From: Flaviramulus sp. BrNp1-15
GTDB taxonomy: Bacteria; Bacteroidota; Bacteroidia; Flavobacteriales; Flavobacteriaceae
DNA: 64,000 nt
Direction: 5' to 3'
NCBI RefSeq assembly: GCF_022259695.1
Contig: NZ_CP092099.1
Location: 1,534,471 to 1,598,470 of the forward strand
A program made the translations under genes and the position numbers. The notes beneath the pieces are model-generated. The model was not told the origin of the DNA and searched no databases. It was given only the letters and a program-made list of their open reading frames with translations. Each line of letters opens with the position of its first letter. Position 1 is the first letter of the stretch. Shown here in pieces: positions 36,984-45,356 of the stretch.

Positions 36984-38300
36984 ATGAAAACAAGAATTAA
37001 ACAAATTTTAGCGATAATAATTGTAATCTTAAATTTCAATTGTAGTAGTAATGATGATAACAATAACGTAGGAGGACCTACACCAATACCAGATCCAACG
37101 GACCCAACAGTATTACAAAATGATGCTTCTACAATTACACCTACAGATGTTAAACAAAACATAAGTGGGTTTGGAGCAGCAACAGTTTTTAGATTGAACA
37201 ATCCTCTTAATGCTTCAGATATGGATAAGTTATTTGGAACGAATAATGGTCAAATTGGTTTATCAATTTTAAGAATTAGAGTAGCTACTGATGATTTTGC
37301 TAGAGGTATTGAGCTTGAGCATGCGCAATTGGCAACAGATAGAGGTGCCAAAATTATGGCAACCCCATGGAGTCCACCAGCTGAAATGAAAACGAATAAT
37401 GATTTGGTTAGCGGATCATTAAAACCAGAGTCTTATGAAGATTATGCAAATTATTTAAACGATTTTACTGCTTATATGAACTCTAATGGAGCACCTCTTG
37501 AGGCTATTGGCATTCAAAACGAAGGCGATATTCAAGTAGGTTATGAGTCTTGCGATTGGACAGCAACTCAAGTTAGAGATTTTGTTAAAGGCTACGGACA
37601 ACTAATTACTAATACAAAAGTAATATCTCCAGAATCTTTTCAGTTCAGACATGAGCATACAGATTTAATGCTAAATGACCCTGAAGCAGTTGCAAATGTG
37701 GATATTGTTGGCGGACATATTTATGGTACTCAATTACAAGATTATCCTTATCCATTGGCTATTGAAAAAGGAAAAGAACTGTGGATGACCGAACATTACA
37801 CCACAAGTGATAGAAGTGGAAATTTATGGCCAGATGCCTTATTGGTTGGGAAAGAAATTCACAACTGTTTGGTAATAGGTCAATACAGTGCCTATGTTTG
37901 GTGGTATGGTAAACGTTATTATGGCTTTATCGGTGATGGAGAAGAAGGGACGACAAACGGAGTTGTAACAAAAAGAGGTTATGTAATGTCTAATTTTTCA
38001 AAATTCATTCGACCTGATTATAAAAGAATAGATGCTGATGAAAGCCCTCAAACAGGTGTGTTCATAAGTGCGTACTCCGGTGAAGGAAAAACCGTTATTG
38101 TAGCAATAAACGAATCAGACCAAACCAAAGAACAACAATTCGTAATCACTGGAACAAATAGCACTTCGGTTACCCCTTATGTTACTAGTGGTACAAAAAG
38201 TTTAGAGGCTCAAGAAGCTGTAGAAATTGAACCTTCTATAGATGCGTTTTTATATCTTTTATCACCCAATAGTATTACAACTTTTGTAACTAATAATTAA
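36984..38300 (+). CDS. GH30 glucuronoxylan endo-xylanase (subfamily 8-like), lipoprotein
   Basis: The 438-residue lipoprotein (signal ending VILNFNC, then a polar SSNDDNNN stretch) is a GH30 enzyme. The acid/base is Glu180 in GIQNEGDIQ, where the usual Pro after Glu is Gly; the nucleophile is Glu270 in LWMTEHYTT. YVWWYGKRYYGF (Arg311, Tyr313) matches the Arg/Tyr pair that binds the glucuronate side group in bacterial GH30_8 xylanases, compared from memory with Bacillus XynC (WWYIRRSYG). It should therefore cut xylan at a position set by methylglucuronic acid. It is coupled to the GH51 gene by a 2-bp gap. Confidence 0.9.
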   Translation: MKTRIKQILAIIIVILNFNCSSNDDNNNVGGPTPIPDPTDPTVLQNDASTITPTDVKQNISGFGAATVFRLNNPLNASDMDKLFGTNNGQIGLSILRIRVATDDFARGIELEHAQLATDRGAKIMATPWSPPAEMKTNNDLVSGSLKPESYEDYANYLNDFTAYMNSNGAPLEAIGIQNEGDIQVGYESCDWTATQVRDFVKGYGQLITNTKVISPESFQFRHEHTDLMLNDPEAVANVDIVGGHIYGTQLQDYPYPLAIEKGKELWMTEHYTTSDRSGNLWPDALLVGKEIHNCLVIGQYSAYVWWYGKRYYGFIGDGEEGTTNGVVTKRGYVMSNFSKFIRPDYKRIDADESPQTGVFISAYSGEGKTVIVAINESDQTKEQQFVITGTNSTSVTPYVTSGTKSLEAQEAVEIEPSIDAFLYLLSPNSITTFVTNN

Positions 38301-38438
38301 TTGTAAAAACTTATTTCTTTTATCACAACGGTTCAATACCATTTAGCGGAAGTTATATAAGAGCAATATGGGTTAATTGTATGAAGTTTCCATAAAATAA
38401 GTGAAACAAACTAAAAAAGGATTAAATGAGTTAAGTAA

Positions 38439-41147
38439 ATGAATACTTTAAAAAAAACAATATCATTAAGTCTTTTAATATTTATTGTTATTTCTTGTAA
38501 AAATACAGAAGAAAACATAGGAGTTTTACGCGAAAGAATTTCAATTAATAGTAATTGGAAGTTTATGAGATATGATTCAGCCCAAAAAGCTGATGATTTA
38601 TATTATGATGTTCGTCCTGAGGTAAAAACAGTAAACGACTCTAAAGCAGCTGATACACCAGCTACAGAAGCCGAAAAATTAGAAGCTTCAGAAAGAGCAT
38701 TAAAACCATTTATCTTGCCAACAGGAAATGCTTTTGTTAAAAATAAATCTAAACAACATAAACGTCCAGAAGGAAATCCAGGAAAAGACTTTCCGTTTGT
38801 TCAACATAATTTTGATGATAGTTATTGGGAAACTGTAACTGTGCCTCACGATTGGGCCATAAATGGACCGTTTCAAGAAGGAGATAACGCAGCAGTTACA
38901 GGTGGTATGGGACGCTTACCAAGTAATGGTGTGGCGTGGTATCGTAAAAAGATTGAGATTTCAGAAACTGATAAAAACAAGGCAATTTACTTAGATATAG
39001 ATGGGATAATGTCTTACGCTATAGTTTGGTTAAATGGTAATTTAGTTGGTGGTTGGCCATATGGTTACAATTCTTGGCGACTAGATTTAACGCCTTACAT
39101 CAATTTTAATGGTGACAATCAATTAGCTATTCGAGTTGATAACCCAAATCACTCGGCACGTTGGTATCCTGGAGCGGGAATTTACCGTAATATTTGGTTA
39201 ACAAAAACTAATAAGGTTCACGTTGCACATTGGGGAACTAAAGTTTCTACTCGAAATGTTTCAAAGGAATCTGCAACAATAGATTTTTTAGTAAAAATTG
39301 ATAATAATTCTGATACTAATGCTGAAGTTGAAGTTATAACTAAAATTTATTTTTCTGATGAAAAAGTTGCTGAATTTAGTAATCAAAGTAATATTTCTAA
39401 TGAAAATTCTAGTGAAATAAATTCATCAGTAGATATAGAGAATCCAAAACTTTGGGGTCCACCACCAACACAAACACCAAACTTATACAAAGCTGTAACT
39501 ACAATAAAAATTGATGGTATTAAAGTTGATATTTACGAAACTACTTTTGGCATTCGTTCATTAGAATTTAATCCAAATCAAGGCATTTTAGTAAATGGTG
39601 AATTAATTAAACTAAAAGGTGTTAACGAACATCATGATTTGGGTGCTATTGGTGCTGCTTTTAATGTAAGAGCTGCAGAACGTAAACTAGAAATTTTAAA
39701 AGAAATGGGTTGCAATGCCATTCGTATGGCACATAACCCGCCAGCGCCAGAATTATTGGATTTATGTGATAAAATGGGATTTTTAGTGATTGACGAAGTG
39801 TTTGATTCTTGGGAACGCAAAAAAACGCCTCACGATTTTCATTTAATTTTTTCAGATTGGTACGAAGCTGATGCCAGAGCTATGGTTCGAAGAGATAAAA
39901 ACCATCCTTCAGTTATCATATGGAGTTACGGTAACGAAGTTGGTGAGCAATATACCGATGAAGATGGGGCGGAAATTGGTAGAAGATTAGTAGAAATAAT
40001 AAAAAATGAAGATCCAACACGTTTAACCACAAGCGCAATGAATTGGGCAAAATCAGATATGCCTTTTCCAACTGTTATGGATGTCATTAGTTTTAATTAT
40101 CAAGGCGAAGGTATTCGTCAAGATCCGATTTTTGATAAAGTCACAGACAGAATTAAAACAAAACCTCAATACGAACCTTATCATAAAAAATTTCCGAATA
40201 AGGTGATTATGAGCAGTGAAACTGCTTCAGCAGCTAGCAGTCGTGGTATTTATTTGTTTCCTGTAACCGATAAAATAAGTGCACCAATGTTACATGGAAA
40301 CGGTAAAGATGATAGTATTTCACAAGTTAGTGCGTATGAGTTATATGCTGTAGATTTTGGTTCTACTGCAGACAAAGTTTTTGCTTCATTAGACAAATAT
40401 CCATATTCTGCAGGAGAGTTTGTTTGGACGGGTTTTGATTATCTGGGTGAACCAACACCTTATTACAATTGTCGTAGCTCTTATAATGGTATTTTAGACT
40501 TGGCGGGTTTCCCAAAAGATAGATACTATTTATATCAAGCACGTTGGAGACCAGATTTACCTATGGTTCATATTTTACCTCATTGGAATTGGGAGAATAG
40601 AGTAGGCAAAGTTACTCCGGTACATATAATGACTTCTGGAGATGAAGCAGAATTATTCCTAAACGGAAAATCATTAGGAAGAAAGAAAAAAGGCAAATTT
40701 GAATATCGTTTACGTTGGGATGATGTGATTTATGAATCTGGAGAATTAAAAGCAATTGCTTATAAAAATGGTAAATTTTGGGCAGAAAAAATTGTAAAAA
40801 CGACTGGTAAACCTACAAAGTTAGAAGTGATTGTAGATAGAACTCAAATTAATGCAGATGGTAAAGATTTAGCATATATCACAGTTAAAGTTATTGATGA
40901 AGAAGGAAATTTTGTTGCCAATGCCACAAATGAAATTGAGTTCCAAGTTGAAGGAGCAGGAGTACTTTTAGCAACAGATAATGGAAATCCTTGTGATATG
41001 ACAGAGTTTAATTCTAACAAACGAGAAGCATTTAGTGGTATGGCTTTGGGAATTATTCGTTCAATAAAAGATAATAAAGGAACTATTGAAGTTACTATAT
41101 CATCAAATGGTTTAAATAATAGTACTATAGAAATTGAAAGTAATTAG
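38439..41147 (+). CDS. GH2 glycoside hydrolase (beta-galactosidase-like), lipoprotein
   Basis: This 902-residue protein has a lipoprotein signal (ending LIFIVISC), the GH2 sugar-binding, Ig-like and barrel domains, and C-terminal DUF4982-like and Ig-like domains from about residue 690. The acid/base is Glu500 in SYGNEVGEQ and the nucleophile Glu594 in VIMSSETAS; HDWAINGPFQ and MAHNPPAPELLDLCD are GH2 family signatures. The activity could be beta-galactosidase, alpha-L-arabinopyranosidase or another exo-activity on xylan side chains; the sequence alone does not say. The gene lies 138 bp behind GH30 on the same strand. Confidence 0.88.
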   Translation: MNTLKKTISLSLLIFIVISCKNTEENIGVLRERISINSNWKFMRYDSAQKADDLYYDVRPEVKTVNDSKAADTPATEAEKLEASERALKPFILPTGNAFVKNKSKQHKRPEGNPGKDFPFVQHNFDDSYWETVTVPHDWAINGPFQEGDNAAVTGGMGRLPSNGVAWYRKKIEISETDKNKAIYLDIDGIMSYAIVWLNGNLVGGWPYGYNSWRLDLTPYINFNGDNQLAIRVDNPNHSARWYPGAGIYRNIWLTKTNKVHVAHWGTKVSTRNVSKESATIDFLVKIDNNSDTNAEVEVITKIYFSDEKVAEFSNQSNISNENSSEINSSVDIENPKLWGPPPTQTPNLYKAVTTIKIDGIKVDIYETTFGIRSLEFNPNQGILVNGELIKLKGVNEHHDLGAIGAAFNVRAAERKLEILKEMGCNAIRMAHNPPAPELLDLCDKMGFLVIDEVFDSWERKKTPHDFHLIFSDWYEADARAMVRRDKNHPSVIIWSYGNEVGEQYTDEDGAEIGRRLVEIIKNEDPTRLTTSAMNWAKSDMPFPTVMDVISFNYQGEGIRQDPIFDKVTDRIKTKPQYEPYHKKFPNKVIMSSETASAASSRGIYLFPVTDKISAPMLHGNGKDDSISQVSAYELYAVDFGSTADKVFASLDKYPYSAGEFVWTGFDYLGEPTPYYNCRSSYNGILDLAGFPKDRYYLYQARWRPDLPMVHILPHWNWENRVGKVTPVHIMTSGDEAELFLNGKSLGRKKKGKFEYRLRWDDVIYESGELKAIAYKNGKFWAEKIVKTTGKPTKLEVIVDRTQINADGKDLAYITVKVIDEEGNFVANATNEIEFQVEGAGVLLATDNGNPCDMTEFNSNKREAFSGMALGIIRSIKDNKGTIEVTISSNGLNNSTIEIESN

Positions 41148-41166
41148 TTCATATAAACAAGTAAAA

Positions 41167-41237
41167 TCCTTTAAAAAAGGAAAAATTTTAAATCTGTTTT
41201 ACGTTATTTTGTATTAGTTCTGCTTTTAGCAATAAAC
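41167..41237 (+). other. In-frame lipoprotein signal upstream of galM without a start codon
   Basis: Reading the galM frame upstream of its first ATG (41238) gives KSVLRYFVLVLLLAINMQC, a convincing lipoprotein signal whose lipobox Cys is the third residue of the ATG start. The frame is open back to a TAA at 41172-41174, but it contains no ATG, GTG or TTG. A short inverted repeat (TCCTTT at 41167-41172 and AAAGGA at 41176-41181) precedes it. Either the start codon was lost, a rare start codon is used, or there is a sequence error. Confidence 0.7.
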
Positions 41238-42362
41238 ATGCAATGTAAAGAAAATAAAAAAGAAATATTAACTGAAACGCAAACAACTATTTTGGAAAAA
41301 AAACTAATTATTAATAAATCAGAGTTTGGCAAAATGCCAGATGGTACTATAGTAGAACAATATAAATTAACAAACAAAAATAGTATTGAGGTTGATATTA
41401 TTACATATGGTGGACGAATAACATCCCTAAAAGTGCCTAATAAGAGAGGAGATATAGAAAACGTTGTTTTAGGCTTTGATAATTTAAACGATTATTTAAA
41501 CGAAAACCCATATTTTGGAGCTTTAATTGGTCGTTATGGTAATCGAATTGCAAACGGTAAATTTACTTTAGAAGGCAATGAATATACTTTAGCAATCAAT
41601 AATGGGTCAAATCATTTACATGGAGGTTTAGTTGGTTTTGATAGTGTGGTTTGGGATGCAGAACCTATAGAAGGAACTGATAATACAGCTTTAAAATTAA
41701 CATATTTAAGTAAAGATAGAGAAGAAGGATATCCAGGAAATTTAAAAGTTACAGTAATTTACACCCTAAGTAATGATAACACCCTAGAAGTATCTTACAA
41801 AGCAACAACAAACAAAACAACAGTAGTTAATTTAACACAGCATGCATATTTTAATTTGACAGGAGATTTTTCAAAAGATATTTTAAATCACGATTTAGTT
41901 TTAAATGCTGATGCTTTTTTACCGGTTGATAGTGGATTGATTCCAACAGGAGAAATTAGAAATGTAAAAGGAAGTCCTTTTGATTTTACTTCAGTAAAAA
42001 AAATAGGAAAAGAAATTGAAGCTGATAATGAACAACTAAAACTTGGAGGTGGTTATGACCATTGTTGGGTTTTAAATGGTAAAAAAGGCAATATGCGTTT
42101 TGTAGCTTCAGCTTATGATGAAACAAGTGGACGATTTATGGAAGTTTTTTCTGAAGAACCAGGTATGCAATTATACACAGGAAATTTTTTAGATGGCTCT
42201 TTACCTATACCAAATGGCGGAACTTATAATAAACGAACAGGATTTTGCTTAGAAACGCAACATTACCCAGATTCACCAAATCAAAAAGAGTTTCCTACAA
42301 CTACTTTAAAACCAGGAGAAATCTATTCAACAAAAACGACTTATAAGTTCTCAACTAAATAA
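41238..42362 (+). CDS. galM: Aldose 1-epimerase GalM
   Basis: The enzyme interconverts the alpha and beta anomers of aldoses and helps to feed freed xylose or arabinose to transporters and isomerases. The 374 residues from the first ATG contain the family sites: GRYGNRIANGKF, NNGSNHLHGG with the catalytic His, VNLTQHAYFNLTG with the second His, and FCLETQHYPDSPN with the catalytic Glu. The first ATG lies in the middle of a lipobox (MQC), so the true protein is probably a lipoprotein with about 20 more residues at the N-terminus, for which no normal start codon is visible. It is the last gene of the xylan locus. Confidence 0.9.
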   Translation: MQCKENKKEILTETQTTILEKKLIINKSEFGKMPDGTIVEQYKLTNKNSIEVDIITYGGRITSLKVPNKRGDIENVVLGFDNLNDYLNENPYFGALIGRYGNRIANGKFTLEGNEYTLAINNGSNHLHGGLVGFDSVVWDAEPIEGTDNTALKLTYLSKDREEGYPGNLKVTVIYTLSNDNTLEVSYKATTNKTTVVNLTQHAYFNLTGDFSKDILNHDLVLNADAFLPVDSGLIPTGEIRNVKGSPFDFTSVKKIGKEIEADNEQLKLGGGYDHCWVLNGKKGNMRFVASAYDETSGRFMEVFSEEPGMQLYTGNFLDGSLPIPNGGTYNKRTGFCLETQHYPDSPNQKEFPTTTLKPGEIYSTKTTYKFSTK

Positions 42363-42518
42363 AAAAGAATAATTTATTTAAGTTTTTATGAAAATTCAGA
42401 TTATTATTTAAAAGAGCTTATTCTGAAAATTATAGTCAGGTTATAATTTGCTATTGGTTATCGGATAAGTATAAGTTACGGAGATGAGGTTAATGTTTTT
42501 CATTTGGTATGGAAGTTA

Positions 42519-42563
42519 GCAATTCCGAGTGGATTCGAACGAAGTCGAATCCGCCGTAATTGC
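42519..42563. repeat. Imperfect stem-loop in a GC-richer island
   Basis: GCAATT (42519-42524) and GGATTCGA (42531-42538) pair with TCGAATCC (42545-42552) and AATTGC (42558-42563) around a 6-nt loop and one internal loop. The surrounding stretch, about 42500-42585, is clearly richer in G+C than its neighbours. It lies at the 3' side of the NTF2-like gene and marks the end of the xylan locus. It has the look of a folded recombination site or of a dispersed genomic repeat. Confidence 0.6.
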
Positions 42564-42588
42564 GGTTATACATTGTTGTACGCTGGCT

Positions 42589-42966
42589 TTATTCTTTTAG
42601 TTTGTCAACTAATTTTCTGGCAACAACCGTGTCATATATTATTTTCAACTTTTTGATTTTATTTTTAGAATCAAGTTCAATAATATCCACAACATCAAAT
42701 TCCACTTCCTGATTATTTTGCAAAGTCCATTTATATGTGAAATAAAGTGCAAGGTCATTTGAATTAGTCTGTTCAAATATTCCTTTTAGAAAAAGTTCAG
42801 AATTCGTAGTGTCATTACTTAATTCTCGATAAAATTCATCTGCCTTTTTAACTCCGTATATGGGGGAATCCACAATTCCATTTATATCAAATAAATCAAC
42901 CACATTGTTGATGTCTCCTTTCTCAAGATATTCCAAGTATTTATTTGCTACTTCTTTTTTATTCAT
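42589..42966 (-). CDS. NTF2-like/SnoaL-type protein
   Basis: The 125-residue protein reads like a small cone-shaped NTF2-like fold: helical start MNKKEVANKYLEYLEKGDI, then DLFDINGIVDSPIYG, and alternating strands such as DLALYFTYKWTL and VEFDVVDIIEL. Family members bind or isomerise small molecules, or have no known ligand. It has no signal peptide. It stands alone between the hairpin island at 42519-42563 and corA. Function unknown. Confidence 0.75.
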   Translation of the reverse strand: MNKKEVANKYLEYLEKGDINNVVDLFDINGIVDSPIYGVKKADEFYRELSNDTTNSELFLKGIFEQTNSNDLALYFTYKWTLQNNQEVEFDVVDIIELDSKNKIKKLKIIYDTVVARKLVDKLKE

Positions 42967-43035
42967 GATTTTTTAGCTTGCGTAAAACTAAAGAATAAGA
43001 TTAGTTTTTTTAATTATCTATGTTTCTAAGAAGTA

Positions 43036-44100
43036 TTACAGCCACTTTCTACGTTTAAAATAGACAAGCATGCCAATAAAAATAGCAATCATTACACCCC
43101 AAATAACAAAATAACCATACTTATATTGTAGTTCTGGGATATACTCGAAATTCATACCATAAATACCTGCTATAAATGTAAGCGGAATAAATATAGAAGC
43201 CATAATAGTTAATACTTTCATAACTTCATTCATTTTGTTACTAATAGTTGTCATGTACATATCCATTAAACTCCAAATCATTTCTCGGTAAATATCAATA
43301 TTTTCAGTTACTTGAATTAGGTGGTCGTAAATATCTCTATAATAGGTTAATGTATTTTTATGAATTAGGGAGTCATCATTTTTTTCAATGCGATTTATAA
43401 CTTCACGAAGAGGAAAAATAGAGCGACGTACTCTTAGAATTTCACGTTTTAAATCTTGAATTTTCTGGCTAACATCATTATCAACCTCGCCTGCAAAAAT
43501 AGCGGTTTCGAAGTCCTCAATTTTGTCGCCTAAAATTTCAATAACACTAAAATAATGATCTACAATAGCATCAATTAAAGTATAAAGTAAATAATCGGCA
43601 GGCATAGTGCGAACACGACCTTTTGCTTGTTTAATGCGGTCTCTAACAGCATCGAATACATCGCCTTCAGCTTCTTGAAACGTCAATACATAATCTTCTC
43701 CGAGAATAAAACTTACTTGTTCTGATACTATGTTTTCATTAGCATCATAATACAGCATTTTTAAGACCACAAATAGATAATGGTCATATTCATCAATTTT
43801 TGGTCGCTGTGAGATGTTTACTATATCTTCTAGAACCAAAGGATGTAATTCATAATGCGCACCAATTTTTTCTATGGCATCTACATGATTTAAACCATTT
43901 ATATTAATCCATGTTATGGTGCCTTTTTCAAACTCAAAGCATTCTTCAACATTTAATAATTCTCTTACTATGCAAGTGTCTTTATTGTAATCAAATGATT
44001 CAATAAATAATTTTTGACTAGACTTTTCTCCTGTGTAAATAACACTTCCTGGAATTTGCCCAATCTTTTTTTTAGATCTTTGAGTTCTTCTTTTAGCCAT
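43036..44100 (-). CDS. corA: CorA-family Mg2+/Co2+ transporter
   Basis: The 354-residue protein has a long soluble N-terminal domain and two transmembrane helices at the very C-terminus. The CorA signature YGMNFEYIPE lies between them near residue 325. VLEDIVNISQRPKIDEYDHYLFVVLK in the N-terminal part is also characteristic. It should form a pentameric magnesium channel in the inner membrane. It lies upstream of the NTF2-like gene, and no terminator is obvious between them. Confidence 0.93.
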   Translation of the reverse strand: MAKRRTQRSKKKIGQIPGSVIYTGEKSSQKLFIESFDYNKDTCIVRELLNVEECFEFEKGTITWININGLNHVDAIEKIGAHYELHPLVLEDIVNISQRPKIDEYDHYLFVVLKMLYYDANENIVSEQVSFILGEDYVLTFQEAEGDVFDAVRDRIKQAKGRVRTMPADYLLYTLIDAIVDHYFSVIEILGDKIEDFETAIFAGEVDNDVSQKIQDLKREILRVRRSIFPLREVINRIEKNDDSLIHKNTLTYYRDIYDHLIQVTENIDIYREMIWSLMDMYMTTISNKMNEVMKVLTIMASIFIPLTFIAGIYGMNFEYIPELQYKYGYFVIWGVMIAIFIGMLVYFKRRKWL

Positions 44101-44134
44101 TTTAAAACATTGATATTATAAATATAATGAATAT

Positions 44135-44677
44135 TTATACAGTATCAGCACCATCATCAAGTATGTCGACTATAGCATCTTTTTTAATTAGAGTGACCGC
44201 TTTTTGTAACATTAGGTTATTTGGATAAGTAACTAAATCGCCATCCTCTAATCGTAAATGTAGTTGAAAAGCTCTAATATCTTCAATAATTGCTGTAATT
44301 GGGAAGTCTTTATCATGTATTGCTATTTTATCTCCCACTTTATATGGAAAGTTAAAAAACATAATAATGCCAGAGGTTATATTACTTAATATGGACCAAA
44401 TGGCAAATAACGCAATGCCTATAACTGCAAAAATAGATGAAAATAAAAAGGCTAGTTCTTTAAATTCGGTACCAAAAATAAAGGCTTCTATTAGTATAGC
44501 TATTAAAAGAAGTGTTACGGTTACATACCTGCGAATAAGCCTGATTCTGGCATCATTAATATCATTTTTTTTTGCAATTTTTGTTATGGTGAAATGAGAA
44601 ATGAACCTTATTACAAGCAGCGAAATTATAACGATTGCGCTTATAATTAATTCATTCTGGTAGTTGCTTAAAAACAT
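44135..44677 (-). CDS. Small MscS-type mechanosensitive channel protein
   Basis: This 180-residue protein has three hydrophobic segments (residues about 10-28, 47-66, 75-95) followed by the MscS pore and beta-domain: NITSGIIMFFNFPYKVGDKIAI and VTYPNNLMLQKAV. It lacks most of the C-terminal alpha/beta cage of full-length MscS, as in the short flavobacterial members. It probably releases solutes under osmotic downshift. The gene lies 34 bp before corA on the same strand. Confidence 0.85.
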   Translation of the reverse strand: MFLSNYQNELIISAIVIISLLVIRFISHFTITKIAKKNDINDARIRLIRRYVTVTLLLIAILIEAFIFGTEFKELAFLFSSIFAVIGIALFAIWSILSNITSGIIMFFNFPYKVGDKIAIHDKDFPITAIIEDIRAFQLHLRLEDGDLVTYPNNLMLQKAVTLIKKDAIVDILDDGADTV

Positions 44678-44762
44678 AGCTTTTGCGTTAAAATTTAATA
44701 CAAAGATACATTACAAAACCAAATAGATTATTAATTTAATAAAGAGTTTCTATTGAGTTTTT

Positions 44763-45356
44763 TTATTTTAAATCTGAAATGTCACTTAGCGTTTTGTAAA
44801 CCAAATGCACAGGCAAACCCATTACATTAAAGTAGGAGCCTTCTATTTTAGTTACTCCAATTTGCCCAATCCATTCTTGAATACCATAAGCGCCTGCTTT
44901 ATCAAAAGGTTTGCAGGAATCTATATAGTATGATATTTCCTCATCAGATAAAGCTTTAAAGGTCACTTTTGTAATATCATGTAGTGTTTTTTCAAAACTA
45001 GGTGTTGTAAAACAAACCGATGTTATGACTTCATGAGTTTTATTGCTCAACGATTTTAAAATACTAAACGCTTCATTTTTATCTTGTGGTTTTCCTAAGG
45101 CTTTATTTTCATGCCATACAATGGTGTCGCTTGTTATTAAAACATCATTAGGTTTTAATTCATTTTTAAAAGGTAATGCTTTTAGTTGCGCTAAGTAATT
45201 ACTTATTTCAAAATGAGTTAATCGAGGCGGGTATTCTTCTTTTACGGGTTTTAACCTAATTTCAAAATCTAAACCTAAATTTTTAAAAAAATCTTGTCTC
45301 CTTGGAGATCCTGAAGCTAAAATAAGATGATGATTTTTAAGTTTTTCGTTAAGCAT
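44763..45356 (-). CDS. maf: Maf family nucleoside triphosphate pyrophosphatase
   Basis: Maf-like proteins hydrolyse non-canonical or modified nucleoside triphosphates. The 197-residue protein shows the family start LILASGSPRRQDFFKNLGL, the ITSDTIVW motif with the active Asp, LGKPQDKNEAF, and DKAGAYGIQEW near residue 150. Its ATG overlaps the stop of the upstream prenyltransferase gene by one base (TAATG), so the two are co-translated. Confidence 0.94.
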   Translation of the reverse strand: MLNEKLKNHHLILASGSPRRQDFFKNLGLDFEIRLKPVKEEYPPRLTHFEISNYLAQLKALPFKNELKPNDVLITSDTIVWHENKALGKPQDKNEAFSILKSLSNKTHEVITSVCFTTPSFEKTLHDITKVTFKALSDEEISYYIDSCKPFDKAGAYGIQEWIGQIGVTKIEGSYFNVMGLPVHLVYKTLSDISDLK

